Part shown: positions 33,783 through 42,310 of the stretch, in pieces
Numbering within the stretch: the first letter of the stretch is position 1
How the letters are laid out: each line of letters opens with the position of its first letter
DNA from: Streptomyces sp. NBC_01283
Lineage (GTDB): Bacteria; Actinomycetota; Actinomycetes; Streptomycetales; Streptomycetaceae
Reading direction: 5' to 3'
Assembly: GCF_041435335.1 (NCBI RefSeq)
Contig: NZ_CP108430.1
Location: 9,334,001 to 9,398,000 of the forward strand
DNA length: 64,000 nucleotides
Made by a program: the position numbers and the translations under genes
The notes under the pieces: generated by a model
The model's database searches: none
Told to the model about the DNA's origin: nothing
The model's input: the letters and a program-made list of their open reading frames with translations, nothing else

Positions 33783-34765
33783 TTGGCGGTCTCCTTCACT
33801 CGAAGGTCCTCACTGTCCTTAACGGTCTCGGCAGCGCGACCGGTAAGGGAGAGGAATACGTCGTCCAGGGTCGGACGGCGCAGGGCGATGTCATCAAAGG
33901 GAATGCCCAGCTCGTCCAGTCGGCGAATGATGCCGCCGAGCGAGCGGGAACCGTCCGAAACCGGCACGATCAGTTTGCGGGTGTGCTCCTCGACGGATAC
34001 CTCGCCCCGCCCCTCCGAGGCCATCACCAGACCGGCGCCGGTGAGGTCCTCGCCCTCGGGAAGGATCATCTCGACCCGCTCGTTCCCGACGCGTGCCTTG
34101 AGTTCGTCACTCGTGCCGTGGGCGAGCACCCGGCCGTGGTCGATGACGCAGATCGAATCGGCGAGTTGGTCGGCCTCTTCCAGGTACTGCGTGGTCAGCA
34201 GGAGCGTGGTGCCTTCGGCGACCATCGCGCGGATGACGTCCCACAGCACCCGCCGACTGGTGGGGTCCAGGCCCGAAGTCGGCTCGTCGAGGACCATCAC
34301 CGCCGGCTTCATGAGCATGGCCGCCGCGAGGTCGAGACGGCGCCGCATGCCGCCGGAGTAGGTCTTGGCAGTTCGGTCGGCGGCGTCGGTGAGGTCGAAC
34401 AGCGTCAACAGCTCATCGGCGCGGGCTGCCGCGTCGCGTTTCCTCAACTGATAGAGGCGGCCGATGAGTTGCAGATTCTCCCGCCCCGTGAGGAACTCGT
34501 CGACCGCGGCGAATTGCCCCGCCATGCCGAGCGAACGGCGCACCGTGTCCGGGTCCTTGACGACGTCCGCTCCGAGTACGGTCGCATGCCCGGCGTCAGG
34601 CATGAGCAGGGTGGTCACTATCCGTACGATGGTGCTTTTGCCGGCGCCGTTGGGGCCGAGCAGGCCGAGCACGGTTCCTTTGGCGACGTCCAGGTCGACA
34701 CCGTCCACCGCCCGTACGTCGCCGAAGTGTTTCACCAGGCCCTCAGCATGGATGGCCTCTGGCAT
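33779..34765 (-). CDS. ABC transporter ATP-binding protein (DrrA-like)
   Basis: This 328-residue ATPase has Walker A GLLGPNGAGKSTIV (residues about 33-46), the signature TYSGGMRRRLDLAAAML, Walker B VMVLDEPTSGLDP and the switch histidine in LLTTQYLEEADQL. The C-terminal extension of about 90 residues is the DrrA-type tail. The family exports antibiotics such as daunorubicin. It is translationally coupled to the permease (ATGA at 33779-33782). Its promoter should lie in the 349-bp gap to the thioesterase gene, which holds an AT-rich palindrome and a 12-mer that recurs upstream of the large NRPS. Confidence 0.92.
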   Translation of the reverse strand: MPEAIHAEGLVKHFGDVRAVDGVDLDVAKGTVLGLLGPNGAGKSTIVRIVTTLLMPDAGHATVLGADVVKDPDTVRRSLGMAGQFAAVDEFLTGRENLQLIGRLYQLRKRDAAARADELLTLFDLTDAADRTAKTYSGGMRRRLDLAAAMLMKPAVMVLDEPTSGLDPTSRRVLWDVIRAMVAEGTTLLLTTQYLEEADQLADSICVIDHGRVLAHGTSDELKARVGNERVEMILPEGEDLTGAGLVMASEGRGEVSVEEHTRKLIVPVSDGSRSLGGIIRRLDELGIPFDDIALRRPTLDDVFLSLTGRAAETVKDSEDLRVKETAK

Positions 34766-34868
34766 AGAGCACTCCTGTGGTCAAAGGGTTGGGGACGTGT
34801 GTGGGCACTCGGCGACACAGGCTGGACAGGTACCTGCGGCCGAACCCTGTCCTCGGACTGTGGCACGC

Positions 34869-34900
34869 GATATAACGCGTGTCAACCATTGAGATATATC
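34869..34900 (-). promoter_or_regulatory. AT-rich palindrome and TTGACA element upstream of DrrA-like gene
   Basis: Arms GATATA (34869-34874) and TATATC (34895-34900) enclose ATGGTTGACACG (read on the minus strand, 34889-34878). The 12-mer contains a consensus -35 (TTGACA) and occurs again at 44804-44815 before the NRPS. The area is strikingly AT-rich for this genome and lies about 105 bp upstream of the ATPase start. The rest of the 34766-35114 gap holds no convincing gene. Confidence 0.4.
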
Positions 34901-35114
34901 TTGATTGGCCGAATCTCTCCGGGCATCCGGCGGCGGCCGGGCGTACATGCCGGAGGGGGCTGCAGGTGGCGGTGCCGTCAGCTGGTAATCGGACACCTCC
35001 GGGGTGGCGGGCGGGTGTGGCGGTGCCGCGGATATGGAGTGCCGGTGGACTGACGGTGCGTCAGATCGCTTGCCTGGTGGCGACGAAGGCGAAATCGGGC
35101 CATGCCGCGCCCTC

Positions 35115-35915
35115 TCAGGCGAGCAGGTCTCGCGCCGGGCGCCGCGAGACGAAGGCGGACACGTCCCGCAGAATGCTCCGGGCCACGTCCTGCACCTGGT
35201 CCTCGATGTAGAAGTGGCCGCCGTCGAAGACCTGGACGGTGAATTCCGCCGTCGTGTGCTCGGCCCAGCGGAGGAAGCCGTCGTGCGGCACATGCGGATC
35301 GTGGTCCCCCACGTAGCCGCTGATGGGGCACCGGACCGAGCTGCCCTCCGGGTGGCGATACGTCTCCAGCGCCGTGAAGTCGCCACGCAGGGCGGGGACG
35401 ATGGTGGCCAGGAGCTCCTTGTCCGCCAGCACGGCCGGCGGCGTACCGGCGAGGTCCGACATCCATGCCATGAGTTCCTCGTCGTCCAACCGGTGGACGC
35501 CTTGGTCCCGCTCGACCGACGGTGCCATGTTGCCCGAGACGATGATCCCGGCCGGACCGGGGCCCGGTCCCCGCTCCAGTCGTTGTGCGACCTCGTAGGC
35601 CACGACGGACCCCATGCTGTGCCCGAACAACGTCAACGGGCGGCCCGTCCAGGGCTCCAGAGCCGCGACGGCTCCGTCCGCCAACTCCCCCAGATCCGTC
35701 AGCGCGGGCTCGTCCAGGCGGTCCTGCCTTCCGGGGTACTGCACGATCAGCACCTCGGCTCCCTCGGAAAGGGCAGCCGACAGGGCGAAGTAGGCCGATG
35801 CGGAACCCCCGGCGTGCGGGAAGCAGACGAGGGTGGGGGCATCGCCCCTCGGGGGGTGGTACTGGCGTATCCAACCGCCGCGGGCGGCGGCGCCTCGGCT
35901 GCGCGTGTTCGTCAC
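35115..35915 (-). CDS. Type II (editing) thioesterase
   Basis: This stand-alone alpha/beta-hydrolase of 266 residues removes stalled or wrong acyl groups from carrier proteins of NRPS/PKS lines. It has the N-terminal LVCFPHAGGSASAYFALS, the nucleophile elbow LFGHSMGSVVAYEVA (Ser about residue 110), the acid in SGYVGDHDPHVPHDGF and the catalytic His in FDGGHFYIEDQ. GTG 35915 has AAGGAG 6 bases upstream; the frame extending to 36005 is unsupported. It is transcribed towards the ABC operon. Whether it serves the NRPS, the type II PKS, or both cannot be told. Confidence 0.9.
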   Translation of the reverse strand: MTNTRSRGAAARGGWIRQYHPPRGDAPTLVCFPHAGGSASAYFALSAALSEGAEVLIVQYPGRQDRLDEPALTDLGELADGAVAALEPWTGRPLTLFGHSMGSVVAYEVAQRLERGPGPGPAGIIVSGNMAPSVERDQGVHRLDDEELMAWMSDLAGTPPAVLADKELLATIVPALRGDFTALETYRHPEGSSVRCPISGYVGDHDPHVPHDGFLRWAEHTTAEFTVQVFDGGHFYIEDQVQDVARSILRDVSAFVSRRPARDLLA

Positions 35916-36207
35916 TCCATGCTCCTTCTTCGGCCGATGGATTCGGGGCCATTGCGCAGATCTCAACGTCACGCGATCGAGTCGTTCTTGGTCTTCCGGC
36001 GCCACGGGGCCGGATCCAGCGCGTCGATCATGGGAATGAGCTGATCGTCCAGCAGCCTGCGGACGGCGACACGTTCAGCACCCGGCACTCGCAGAGGGCG
36101 CTCGCGAGGCTCGTCGGGGCTTTCGTGGTGCTGGTACTTGCTCGCGAAGCAGCTTAGACCGACCGGCAAATGGATCACTTGGGGCGGCGTGTGGTGGGAC
36201 GCCGATC

Positions 36208-36830
36208 TCAGCGGTAGTGAATGCTGGCGTGGCGGATCAGTATGCGGAGAGTGACGAGTGCTGCGGCCAGGAGGAGGCAGAACTCGACGACGGTGCTGTT
36301 CTTCTCGGTGCAGCGTCGTAGTTTGCCGTAGCTGTCCATCCACGAATGCGTTCGTTCCACGACCCACCGCTTGCCGACCTGGATCGGGGCGGGCACGCCC
36401 TTGCGGGCGATCTTGCCGGTGAAGCCCAACTCCCGGAGCGGAGCGCGGGACGTGGTGCTGCCCGGCCCCGTTCGAGGTCGACGTTCACGTCGTCCGGCAG
36501 GGGCCCGACCGGTCCGTGGCCGCTTGGAGAGCCGGTCCGAGCAGGGGCGAGTCGTGGCGGGTGGCTCTCGCCACGACCAGGCCGAGCGGGACGCCGCGGG
36601 TATCAATGGCCACCGAGCGTTTCATGCCCTGCCTCCCGCAGTCCACCGGAGGGCAGCCGCAACTGTGGCCGCCACAGGGGGCCTTCGTGATGCGCCATCC
36701 ACGTCGGGGACACGACGGCGGTGACAGCCAACTCGGGTGGCCCGCAGCGAACTCCTCCCGAGCGGGCGGAAGTGCCACGAACTGCGCCCAGAGCAGGGGA
36801 GATGGCAGCGCGGGCAAGGCGGCCCTTCGT
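36208..36830 (-). pseudogene. IS5-family transposase remnant (frameshifted)
   Basis: Two minus-strand frames carry successive parts of an IS5-type DDE transposase. The upstream part (about 36485-36680) reads CGCPPVDCGRQGMKRSVAID, GVPLGLVVARATRHDSPLLG, which holds the catalytic Asp region. The downstream part (36208-36450) reads LGFTGKIARKGVPAPIQVG, RWVVERTHSWMDSYGKLRR and ILIRHASIHYR, the C-terminal end with the Glu region. They are joined by a frameshift near 36480, and the N-terminus is lost. It cannot produce an active transposase. I see no clear terminal inverted repeats. Confidence 0.75.
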
Positions 36831-37237
36831 GATCACCGGGCGTAGAGAACTCCGTGATCACGTGGACTCGTGGTCGTTCCGATGCCCACGCCACGCCCCG
36901 GGCCGCGATGGCCGCTCGGTCTCCAGCAGGGTCAGCCCGGAGCGGATCACTGATGTGCCGCATGTGATCGTCAGCCTCAATCGGCATGAGGCGCTGTCCT
37001 GTCGACTGGACAGCCCCAGGGAGCCCCCGAGATGCGGCTGCAAAGGCTTCACGTTGCCGATCGGGAATCCCGATTGACAGCGGCTGGCTGAAGTTCCCAC
37101 GTACGGCCAGTTGCAGAGTCACGCTCTGTTGCCCTGCGGCAGGGTTGGAGGCTTCCCCCTCGGCCGCGGCATCCGAGGGCAGGCATCGCTCACTCTCCGA
37201 GCGCGTAAGTGATGCAGATCACGGCGAGGGTCGCGCT
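36831..37237. other. Gap between IS5 and DHFR remnants, no gene recognised
   Basis: This is about 400 bp with several short frames and no ribosome-binding site or recognisable protein. It is probably more debris from the transposition events that produced the neighbouring relics. Confidence 0.3.
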
Positions 37238-37520
37238 ATGAGCAAGATCATCCACTTCGTCCACACTTCGCTGGACGGCGACGTGGAAGGCGCCAACGGC
37301 GAGTTCGAGTGGCCAGCCATGGGGCCGGAGCTGTCCGCCTGCTGTTCGGCCTGATGGAGCGCGCCGACACCCTCCTGTACGGACGTCCGCCTGGGAGATG
37401 ACGGCCGGCTTCTGGCCGAACGCCGAGTCCATGTCCGATGGCCCGCACGATCTGTAATTCGCCCCGATCTGGCGCAGTACCCCCACGGTGGTGTTCTCCC
37501 GAACTCCGGCCGAGCCCGGC
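37238..37520 (+). pseudogene. DHFR/RibD-C-like gene remnant (frameshifted)
   Basis: From ATG 37238 the frame reads MSKIIHFVHTSLDGDVEGAN and GEFEWPAMGPELSA, the start of the RibD C-terminal/dihydrofolate reductase-like family common in actinomycetes. It then stops. Similarity continues in other frames: LMERADTLLYGRP near 37350, TAGFWPNAESMSDGPHDL near 37400, a further stop, then FAPIWRSTPTVVFSRT near 37460. At least two frameshifts and one stop interrupt it, and the C-terminus is missing. It is unrelated to the biosynthetic cluster and marks this stretch as decayed DNA. Confidence 0.75.
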
Positions 37521-37559
37521 TGCGATGGGCGGCGCATCCTTGGCTGCCAGCCCGCCTCA

Positions 37560-37830
37560 CCATGACGTAGCCGCAAGAACGTCCACGCAACGTCACCGCT
37601 GGCGGAGTTGCAGGGACGGGGCCGGCCGATCGAGGAGAAGCCGCGCCGGTTCACATTGCCCGCGCATCCGGACAAGAGACTGGCGCCGGGCTCCGAGAGT
37701 GTCGGTCAGCAAGTGCCGCTTGCGGCCGTTGACCTTCATCCTGACTCGGCCGTTGTCGACGAGGCAGCGCACCGCGTCGATTCGACAACAGGCCCCTTGG
37801 TTCTCGCTGGACTCGACATCCGCGAGTTAT
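37560..37830 (-). pseudogene. Second IS5-like transposase fragment
   Basis: On the minus strand the run MKVNGRKRHLLTDTLGARRQ, preceded by GACCRIDAVRCLVDNGRVR, matches the K-x-KGRKRH-x-xVDT segment of IS5-type transposases (beta-strand and catalytic Asp region). Neighbouring sequence is shifted out of frame on both sides. Only about a quarter of a transposase remains. Confidence 0.65.
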
Positions 37831-38228
37831 CAGAGGCCCTTCCTTCATGCCTCCACACCGATCAACTCATCCGATCCAGGGACCCGTTCGAAGCAAGCCG
37901 AGCACGTGCGGGGGCGGTCAGCGCGTCCACGCCCCGGCCGTGGGTGAGGAACGGCGCGGCCTACGGCGCTTCGCGCGGGGGCCAGGGCAGGGCAAGATAC
38001 AGGTCATGCAGGAGGGGCTCGTGTTGTTTCCGCCCGGGCCGACCGATCATGCCCGGGCGTCTCACCTGACGATGTCAGGCAAGCCCTTGCCCGGACACAA
38101 CCCATTGGGCTCTACTTGTCCATCGTCTAAAGGCGTCGCGCCAGGCTGGAACACGTTTGAGTCGCATGTTTCAGCGCGGCACGGGATTCACCTGACTCGC
38201 ACGCAGAACGTTCGGTAGGGGGAATGGA
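37831..38228. other. 398-bp stretch upstream of LmbU-family gene
   Basis: No convincing gene is present. The last 120 bp become AT-richer and lead to GTAGGGGGAATGGA directly before the LmbU-like start, so the promoter of that regulator is probably here. No clear -35/-10 pair can be named. Confidence 0.35.
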
Positions 38229-38882
38229 ATGTCTATTTCGCGATCCGATACCAGAACCACGTTACGTCGCCAGAGCGATGCCGAGACGGTCGTCGGGCAG
38301 CGGGGGCCCATCGACAGTCCGCATCGCAGCCAGGTACTGACGACGAATGTCGGCCTTCAGATCCCTGCCGGACTGACCTTCGAGAACTGGGAGAACACCG
38401 GAAGAAGGCTTTCGGGAATCATAAATTCCTCTTCCTGGTGGCTCGGGGACTGGCTCATATACGGGAAGGACCACTACAGCGATCGTTACGAGCGAGGAAT
38501 TCGCACTGTCGGTCTCCGCTATCAGACGCTTCGTAACTACGCCTGGGTATCCCGTCGTTTCGCCATAGACCGGCGACGGGCCGCACTCAGCTTTCAGCAC
38601 CATGCCGAGGTGGCCTCACTGTCGCTGGCGGAACAGGATCACTGGCTCGACCAGAGCGAGGCGGGCGACTGGAGCACCAAGCAATTGCGCAAGGCCGTGC
38701 GTCTTGCGCAGGAGAACGAGATCGCCGGCGAGGACCAGGACACCAAACCGACCGAGCGGCTCGCCGTTCCGATCGGCCATATGCGGCGGTGGCACAGCGC
38801 CGCATCGCACGCGGGGATCGATCTCGAGGAGTGGGTGCTCGTCACGCTCGACAGCGCGGCCGAAGAGATCCTGGCGGGGTAG
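38229..38882 (+). CDS. LmbU-family transcriptional regulator
   Basis: This 217-residue protein is recognisable as the LmbU/NovE/HmtD group of pathway-specific regulators in lincomycin, novobiocin and himastatin clusters. Conserved blocks: LTFENWENTGRRLSGIINSS, SSWWLGDWLIYGKDHYSDRY, GLRYQTLRNYAWVSRRF and LSFQHHAEVASLSLAEQDHW. These regulators bind DNA through an atypical helix-turn-helix in the centre. Codon 12 is TTA (38262-38264), so translation should depend on the bldA tRNA. GGGGG lies 7 bases before ATG 38229. It is intact although surrounded by transposase debris, which suggests selection for its function. It is the best candidate activator of the cluster together with the SARP at 43875. 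Confidence 0.88.
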   Translation: MSISRSDTRTTLRRQSDAETVVGQRGPIDSPHRSQVLTTNVGLQIPAGLTFENWENTGRRLSGIINSSSWWLGDWLIYGKDHYSDRYERGIRTVGLRYQTLRNYAWVSRRFAIDRRRAALSFQHHAEVASLSLAEQDHWLDQSEAGDWSTKQLRKAVRLAQENEIAGEDQDTKPTERLAVPIGHMRRWHSAASHAGIDLEEWVLVTLDSAAEEILAG

Positions 38883-38939
38883 ACACCGCACCGGAACCGG
38901 CGTGGGGCCTGTGGCCGGCGAGGATGGGTGCAGATTCTT

Positions 38940-39560
38940 TGAAGTGACGGTCGGAACCTGGGCAGAGGCGTTGGTGGCTGCCCAGGTCCCGGCCTCGCGG
39001 CTGCCGACCGGGTGGAGCAGGAGGTGCGGGCGGAAGCGGCGGGCGGCTTCGTTCTGGATCAGGTCGACCACTTCTGCCCCGCTTTCGGGCGTCCGCGCGC
39101 AGGGCTTCGGGGCGCATCACCACGCCCTTGCCGTCGACCTGGATGATCAGCCGCAACTCGCAAGTGCACGGAGTGGGGATCTTCACCGTGCAGTAGGCGG
39201 CGTTGTCGACAGCGCAGGCGAGGACTAGTTCTTTGAGGCGGCGCCTGCCAGGACCTTCCCGTAGCGTCGCTCGACCGCGGCGGCGGCCTGGTCGAAGGAG
39301 CTGCGGACCGCTTCGAGGCCGCGAGGCGGGCCAGGCCGCGCGAGTGCCGGCCGACGGGCAGCGACAGCTGGGCATCGGCCAGGGACACGTTGGTGACACC
39401 CCGCCGCGATGGCCGATCCGGCTCACCCGCACCGGACCGAACACGCAGGTCAGCAGGCGACGATGCCCCGTCTCCCGCCAGGGGCACGGCTGCTGTCCTG
39501 CACCACCTGCCGCAGCACCTCGCACCCCAACTGCTTGATCTGCACGTCGAGTTCGTCATG
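38940..39560 (-). pseudogene. ISKra4-like transposase remnant
   Basis: The minus strand retains, across several frames, parts of an ISKra4-type transposase: LTCVFGPVRVSRIGHRGG, VSLADAQLSLPVGRHSRGLA, ELVLACAVDNAAYCTVKIP and IQVDGKGVVMRPEALRADA. The last block (about 39077-39150) is the characteristic VDGKGIVMR motif. Frames switch between blocks, and sequence after the KGVVMR motif degrades at once, so the catalytic C-terminal part is lost. The limits given are approximate. Confidence 0.7.
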
Positions 39561-39879
39561 GCTCAAGGCGGCGGCTAGCCAGTGTCGAGACGAGGCGTTC
39601 GAAGCGGCTGTCCTCTCTTCGCCTTGCCTTGGCGGACGTTGAGCATGCCGTACCGGCCGAACTGCGGCGCCAAGCGGGTTCCGCCCCCCCGTCGGTCACG
39701 TCCAGCTTCGACGTATCGGTCCGCCGCGGCCCCCACGTAGATGGTCGCATCCCGATACGCGGCCCAGGCCTCCTCGCGGGTGAACGCCTTGCCTCAGGGC
39801 TGCCCTCGCAGCCCTGCAGGTGCACCAGGGCGTTCCACTCGTGGGCGATCGCCACCGGATAGGCGCCGAACGCCTCCTC
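39561..39879 (-). other. Short relic with unclear origin
   Basis: A minus-strand frame gives CEEAFGAYPVAIAHEWNALV and HLQGCEGSPEARRSPAR, coherent enough to suggest a decayed protein gene, possibly part of another transposase or recombinase. The frame then shifts. I cannot name its family. Confidence 0.3.
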
Positions 39880-40110
39880 GCATGCTGGCACCCAGCCGTA
39901 ACGGCCGAGGGCGCTGCAGCAGCGGGCTGCGGCGCTGATAGCGCACGGTCAGCCCCTCCACCTGCTCAACGAACGTCCTCCGACCACGGTCCGGGCCGTC
40001 GCAGAACAACCGCCGCGGCCGCAGACAGCGCCATCGGCCGGCGTGCGGCAATAGCGACTGTGCGTCCGCGCGGAACCGCGACCGGAGTCCGGACAAGCCA
40101 CCACGTGGGG
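39880..40110 (-). pseudogene. ISL3-family transposase N-terminal remnant
   Basis: On the minus strand, one frame gives RTHSRYCRTPADGAVCGRG and another gives RRLFCDGPDRGRRTFVEQVE followed by GLTVRYQRRSPLLQRP. These match the zinc-finger and helix-turn-helix head of ISL3 transposases (RRFFCDNPDC...FVEQVPGLT). The expected second cysteine of the finger is replaced (PDR for PDC), and a frameshift separates the two parts. It ends a few bases before the rfbB stop. Confidence 0.7.
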
Positions 40111-40114
40111 ACGT

Positions 40115-41146
40115 CTACGCGGGCAGACCGCCAAGAGGCCCCGTGACCGCCGCCCGTTCTCCCGGGCCCGCGCTCTGGCGACGCTTGAGCGGTTCCCACC
40201 AGTCGCGGTTGTCGCGGTACCAGGCGAAGGTCTCGGCCAGCCCGGATTCGAAGTCGTGGCGCGGACTGTAGCCCAGCTCGGTCCGCATCCTGGTGCAGTC
40301 GATCGCGTAGCGCCTGTCGTGGCCCTTGCGGTCCGGAACATGGAGCACCTGTGTCCAGTCCGCGCCGCAGGCCGCGAGCAGCCGGTCGGTCAGTTCACGG
40401 TTGCTCAGTTCGATGCCGCCGCTGATGTTGTAGACACGGCCCGCGCCGCCGCCGGCACGGACCAACTCGATGGCCGCGCAGTGGTCCTCGACGTGCAGCC
40501 AGTCGCGCCGGTTCAGCCCGTCGCCGTACAGCGGGACGTCACCACCGTCGAGCAGCGTCGTGAGGAACAGCGGGATGATCTTCTCGGGGAACTGCCGCGG
40601 CCCGTAGTTGTTGCTGCACCGGGTGACCCGCACGTCCAGGCCGTGGGTGCGGTGGTACGACAGGGCCAGAAGGTCCGAGGCCGCCTTGGAGGCGGCGTAG
40701 GGCGAATTGGGGTCGAGGGGGTCCTGCTCGGTGCGGGAACCGCTCTCCACCGAGCCGTAGACCTCGTCCGTGGACACGTGCACGAAGCGGTCGACGTTGT
40801 GCCGCAGCGCGGCGTCCAGCAGGGTCTGGGTGCCCGTGACGTTGGTACGGACGAAGGCGTCGGCGGAGGCGATCGAGCGGTCCACGTGGGACTCGGCGGC
40901 GAAATGTACCACCTGGTCGGCCTGTTCCATCAGCTTGTCGACGAGGGGGGCATCGCAGATGTCGCCCTGGACGAACGTCAGCCGGGGATCGCTGAGATCG
41001 AGGTTGTCGAGGCTGCCGGCGTAGGTCAGGCTGTCCAGCACCGTGACCCGGGACACCCCGGAGTCCTGCGCTGTGTCGGCTGCGAGCAGCATCCGTACAT
41101 AAGCGGAGCCAATGAATCCGGCGGCGCCGGTGACCAGCAGATTCAC
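40115..41146 (-). CDS. rfbB: dTDP-glucose 4,6-dehydratase
   Basis: This 343-residue extended SDR converts dTDP-glucose to dTDP-4-keto-6-deoxyglucose, the common precursor of 6-deoxysugars. It has the NAD site LVTGAAGFIGSAYVR, the HFAAESHVDRSI stretch, VHVSTDEVYGSVESG (Thr-Asp-Glu acid/base residues) and the catalytic YAASKAASDLL. SNNYGPRQFPEKIIPLF and LYGDGLNRRDWLHVEDHC bind the nucleotide. It overlaps rfbA by 4 bp (ATGA). The C-terminus carries about 20 extra residues (SAGPGERAAVTGPLGGLPA) that run up against IS debris, so the end may have been altered by insertion. Confidence 0.95.
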   Translation of the reverse strand: MNLLVTGAAGFIGSAYVRMLLAADTAQDSGVSRVTVLDSLTYAGSLDNLDLSDPRLTFVQGDICDAPLVDKLMEQADQVVHFAAESHVDRSIASADAFVRTNVTGTQTLLDAALRHNVDRFVHVSTDEVYGSVESGSRTEQDPLDPNSPYAASKAASDLLALSYHRTHGLDVRVTRCSNNYGPRQFPEKIIPLFLTTLLDGGDVPLYGDGLNRRDWLHVEDHCAAIELVRAGGGAGRVYNISGGIELSNRELTDRLLAACGADWTQVLHVPDRKGHDRRYAIDCTRMRTELGYSPRHDFESGLAETFAWYRDNRDWWEPLKRRQSAGPGERAAVTGPLGGLPA

Positions 41147-42051
41147 AGCGCCTCCAGAGGGAGCGGGGGCAGCATGCCCGCCTTGCAGAGGCGGGCCCGC
41201 TCCATGACGTAATCGCCGTAGGGCGAGTTGCCCATGCGCGACCCCAGCGCTTGGCAGTCGTCCGGGTCGATGTACCCCATGTGCATGGCGATCTCCTCGA
41301 TGCAGCCCAGCCGGATGCCCTGTCGGCGCTGCGTGTCCCTCACGAATGTGCCTGCTTCGAGCAGGGACTCATGGGTGCCCGTGTCCAGCCACGTGACGCC
41401 CCTGCCCAGCCACACCAGCTCGGCGGTGCCCATCTTCAGATAGACGCGCAGCAAGTCTGTGATTTCCAGCTCGCCCCGGGGGGACGGCTCCAGGTCTCTG
41501 GCGATGTCCGTGACCTGGGCGTCGAAGAAGTAGATCCCCGGGATGGCGAGGTTCGAGCGCGGCTGCCGGGGCTTCTCCTCGATGGAGACGAGTTCGCCCA
41601 GCGAGTCGATCTCGGCGACGCCGAACCGCTCCGGGTCGGCCACCTCGTGGCCGAACAGCACGCAGCCACCCATCTTGAGCGCGGTGCGCCGCAGCATGGT
41701 GGGCAGGTTGGCACCGTGGAAGAGATTGTCCCCGAGGATCAGCGCGCACTGCTCGCCGCGGATGTGGTCCTCCGCTACAAGGAAGGCGTCGGCGATGCCG
41801 CGCGGCTTGTCCTGCGTGGCGTAGTCGATGGACAGCCCCAGCTGCCGACCGTCACCCAGAAGGGCTTGGAACGCGGGGAGGTCGGTCGGACGCGTGATGA
41901 TGAGGATGTCCTGGATGCCCGCCAGCATGAGCACGGAGAGCGGATAGTAGATCATCGGCTTGTCGTAGACCGGAGCGAGTTGTTTGGAACTCGTGAACGT
42001 GAGGGGCTGCAGGCGAGTGCCGTTGCCGCCCGCGAGAATGATGCCTTTCAT
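41143..42051 (-). CDS. rfbA: Glucose-1-phosphate thymidylyltransferase
   Basis: This 302-residue nucleotidyltransferase activates glucose-1-phosphate with dTTP, the first step of dTDP-deoxysugar formation. It has the dTTP-binding GIILAGGNGTRLQPLT, the KQLAPVYDKPMIYYPLSVL stretch, LILGDNLFHGANLP (metal-binding Asp), VSIEEKPRQPRSNLA and WLDTGTHESLLEAG. Full length for the family. It is coupled to rfbB. The 259-bp gap to the divergent glycosyltransferase probably holds both promoters. Confidence 0.96.
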   Translation of the reverse strand: MKGIILAGGNGTRLQPLTFTSSKQLAPVYDKPMIYYPLSVLMLAGIQDILIITRPTDLPAFQALLGDGRQLGLSIDYATQDKPRGIADAFLVAEDHIRGEQCALILGDNLFHGANLPTMLRRTALKMGGCVLFGHEVADPERFGVAEIDSLGELVSIEEKPRQPRSNLAIPGIYFFDAQVTDIARDLEPSPRGELEITDLLRVYLKMGTAELVWLGRGVTWLDTGTHESLLEAGTFVRDTQRRQGIRLGCIEEIAMHMGYIDPDDCQALGSRMGNSPYGDYVMERARLCKAGMLPPLPLEAL

Positions 42052-42310
42052 TCGCTCTGCGCTCCCTCATGGTCGGTGTTCCCGCATCTTGGGGGGCCCG
42101 TCCAAAGCCGTTCTAATGCGCTTCTTGGAGGAGCCGGCCCGATGCGGAGAGCGGTGGGCACCGGGAGTCGGGCGGCGGGGCCGGCACAGGGACCTCGAGT
42201 GTGCCGCCCGGATCCGGGACATCAAGAGAGGGCCAAGACCGGCTCAAGGTGGCCGGGTGAGGGTCTCCTGTGTCCGGCTGGGTGCGGAGTTCCTGAAGGG
42301 GCTGATCGGC
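42052..42310. promoter_or_regulatory. Divergent gap rfbA / second glycosyltransferase
   Basis: These 259 bp must carry the promoters for rfbA-rfbB (minus) and the glycosyltransferase (plus). I see a ribosome-binding site GAAGGGG (42295-42301) for the TTG at 42311 but no persuasive -35/-10 or operator. The open frame across it is only an upstream extension of the glycosyltransferase frame. Confidence 0.35.
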
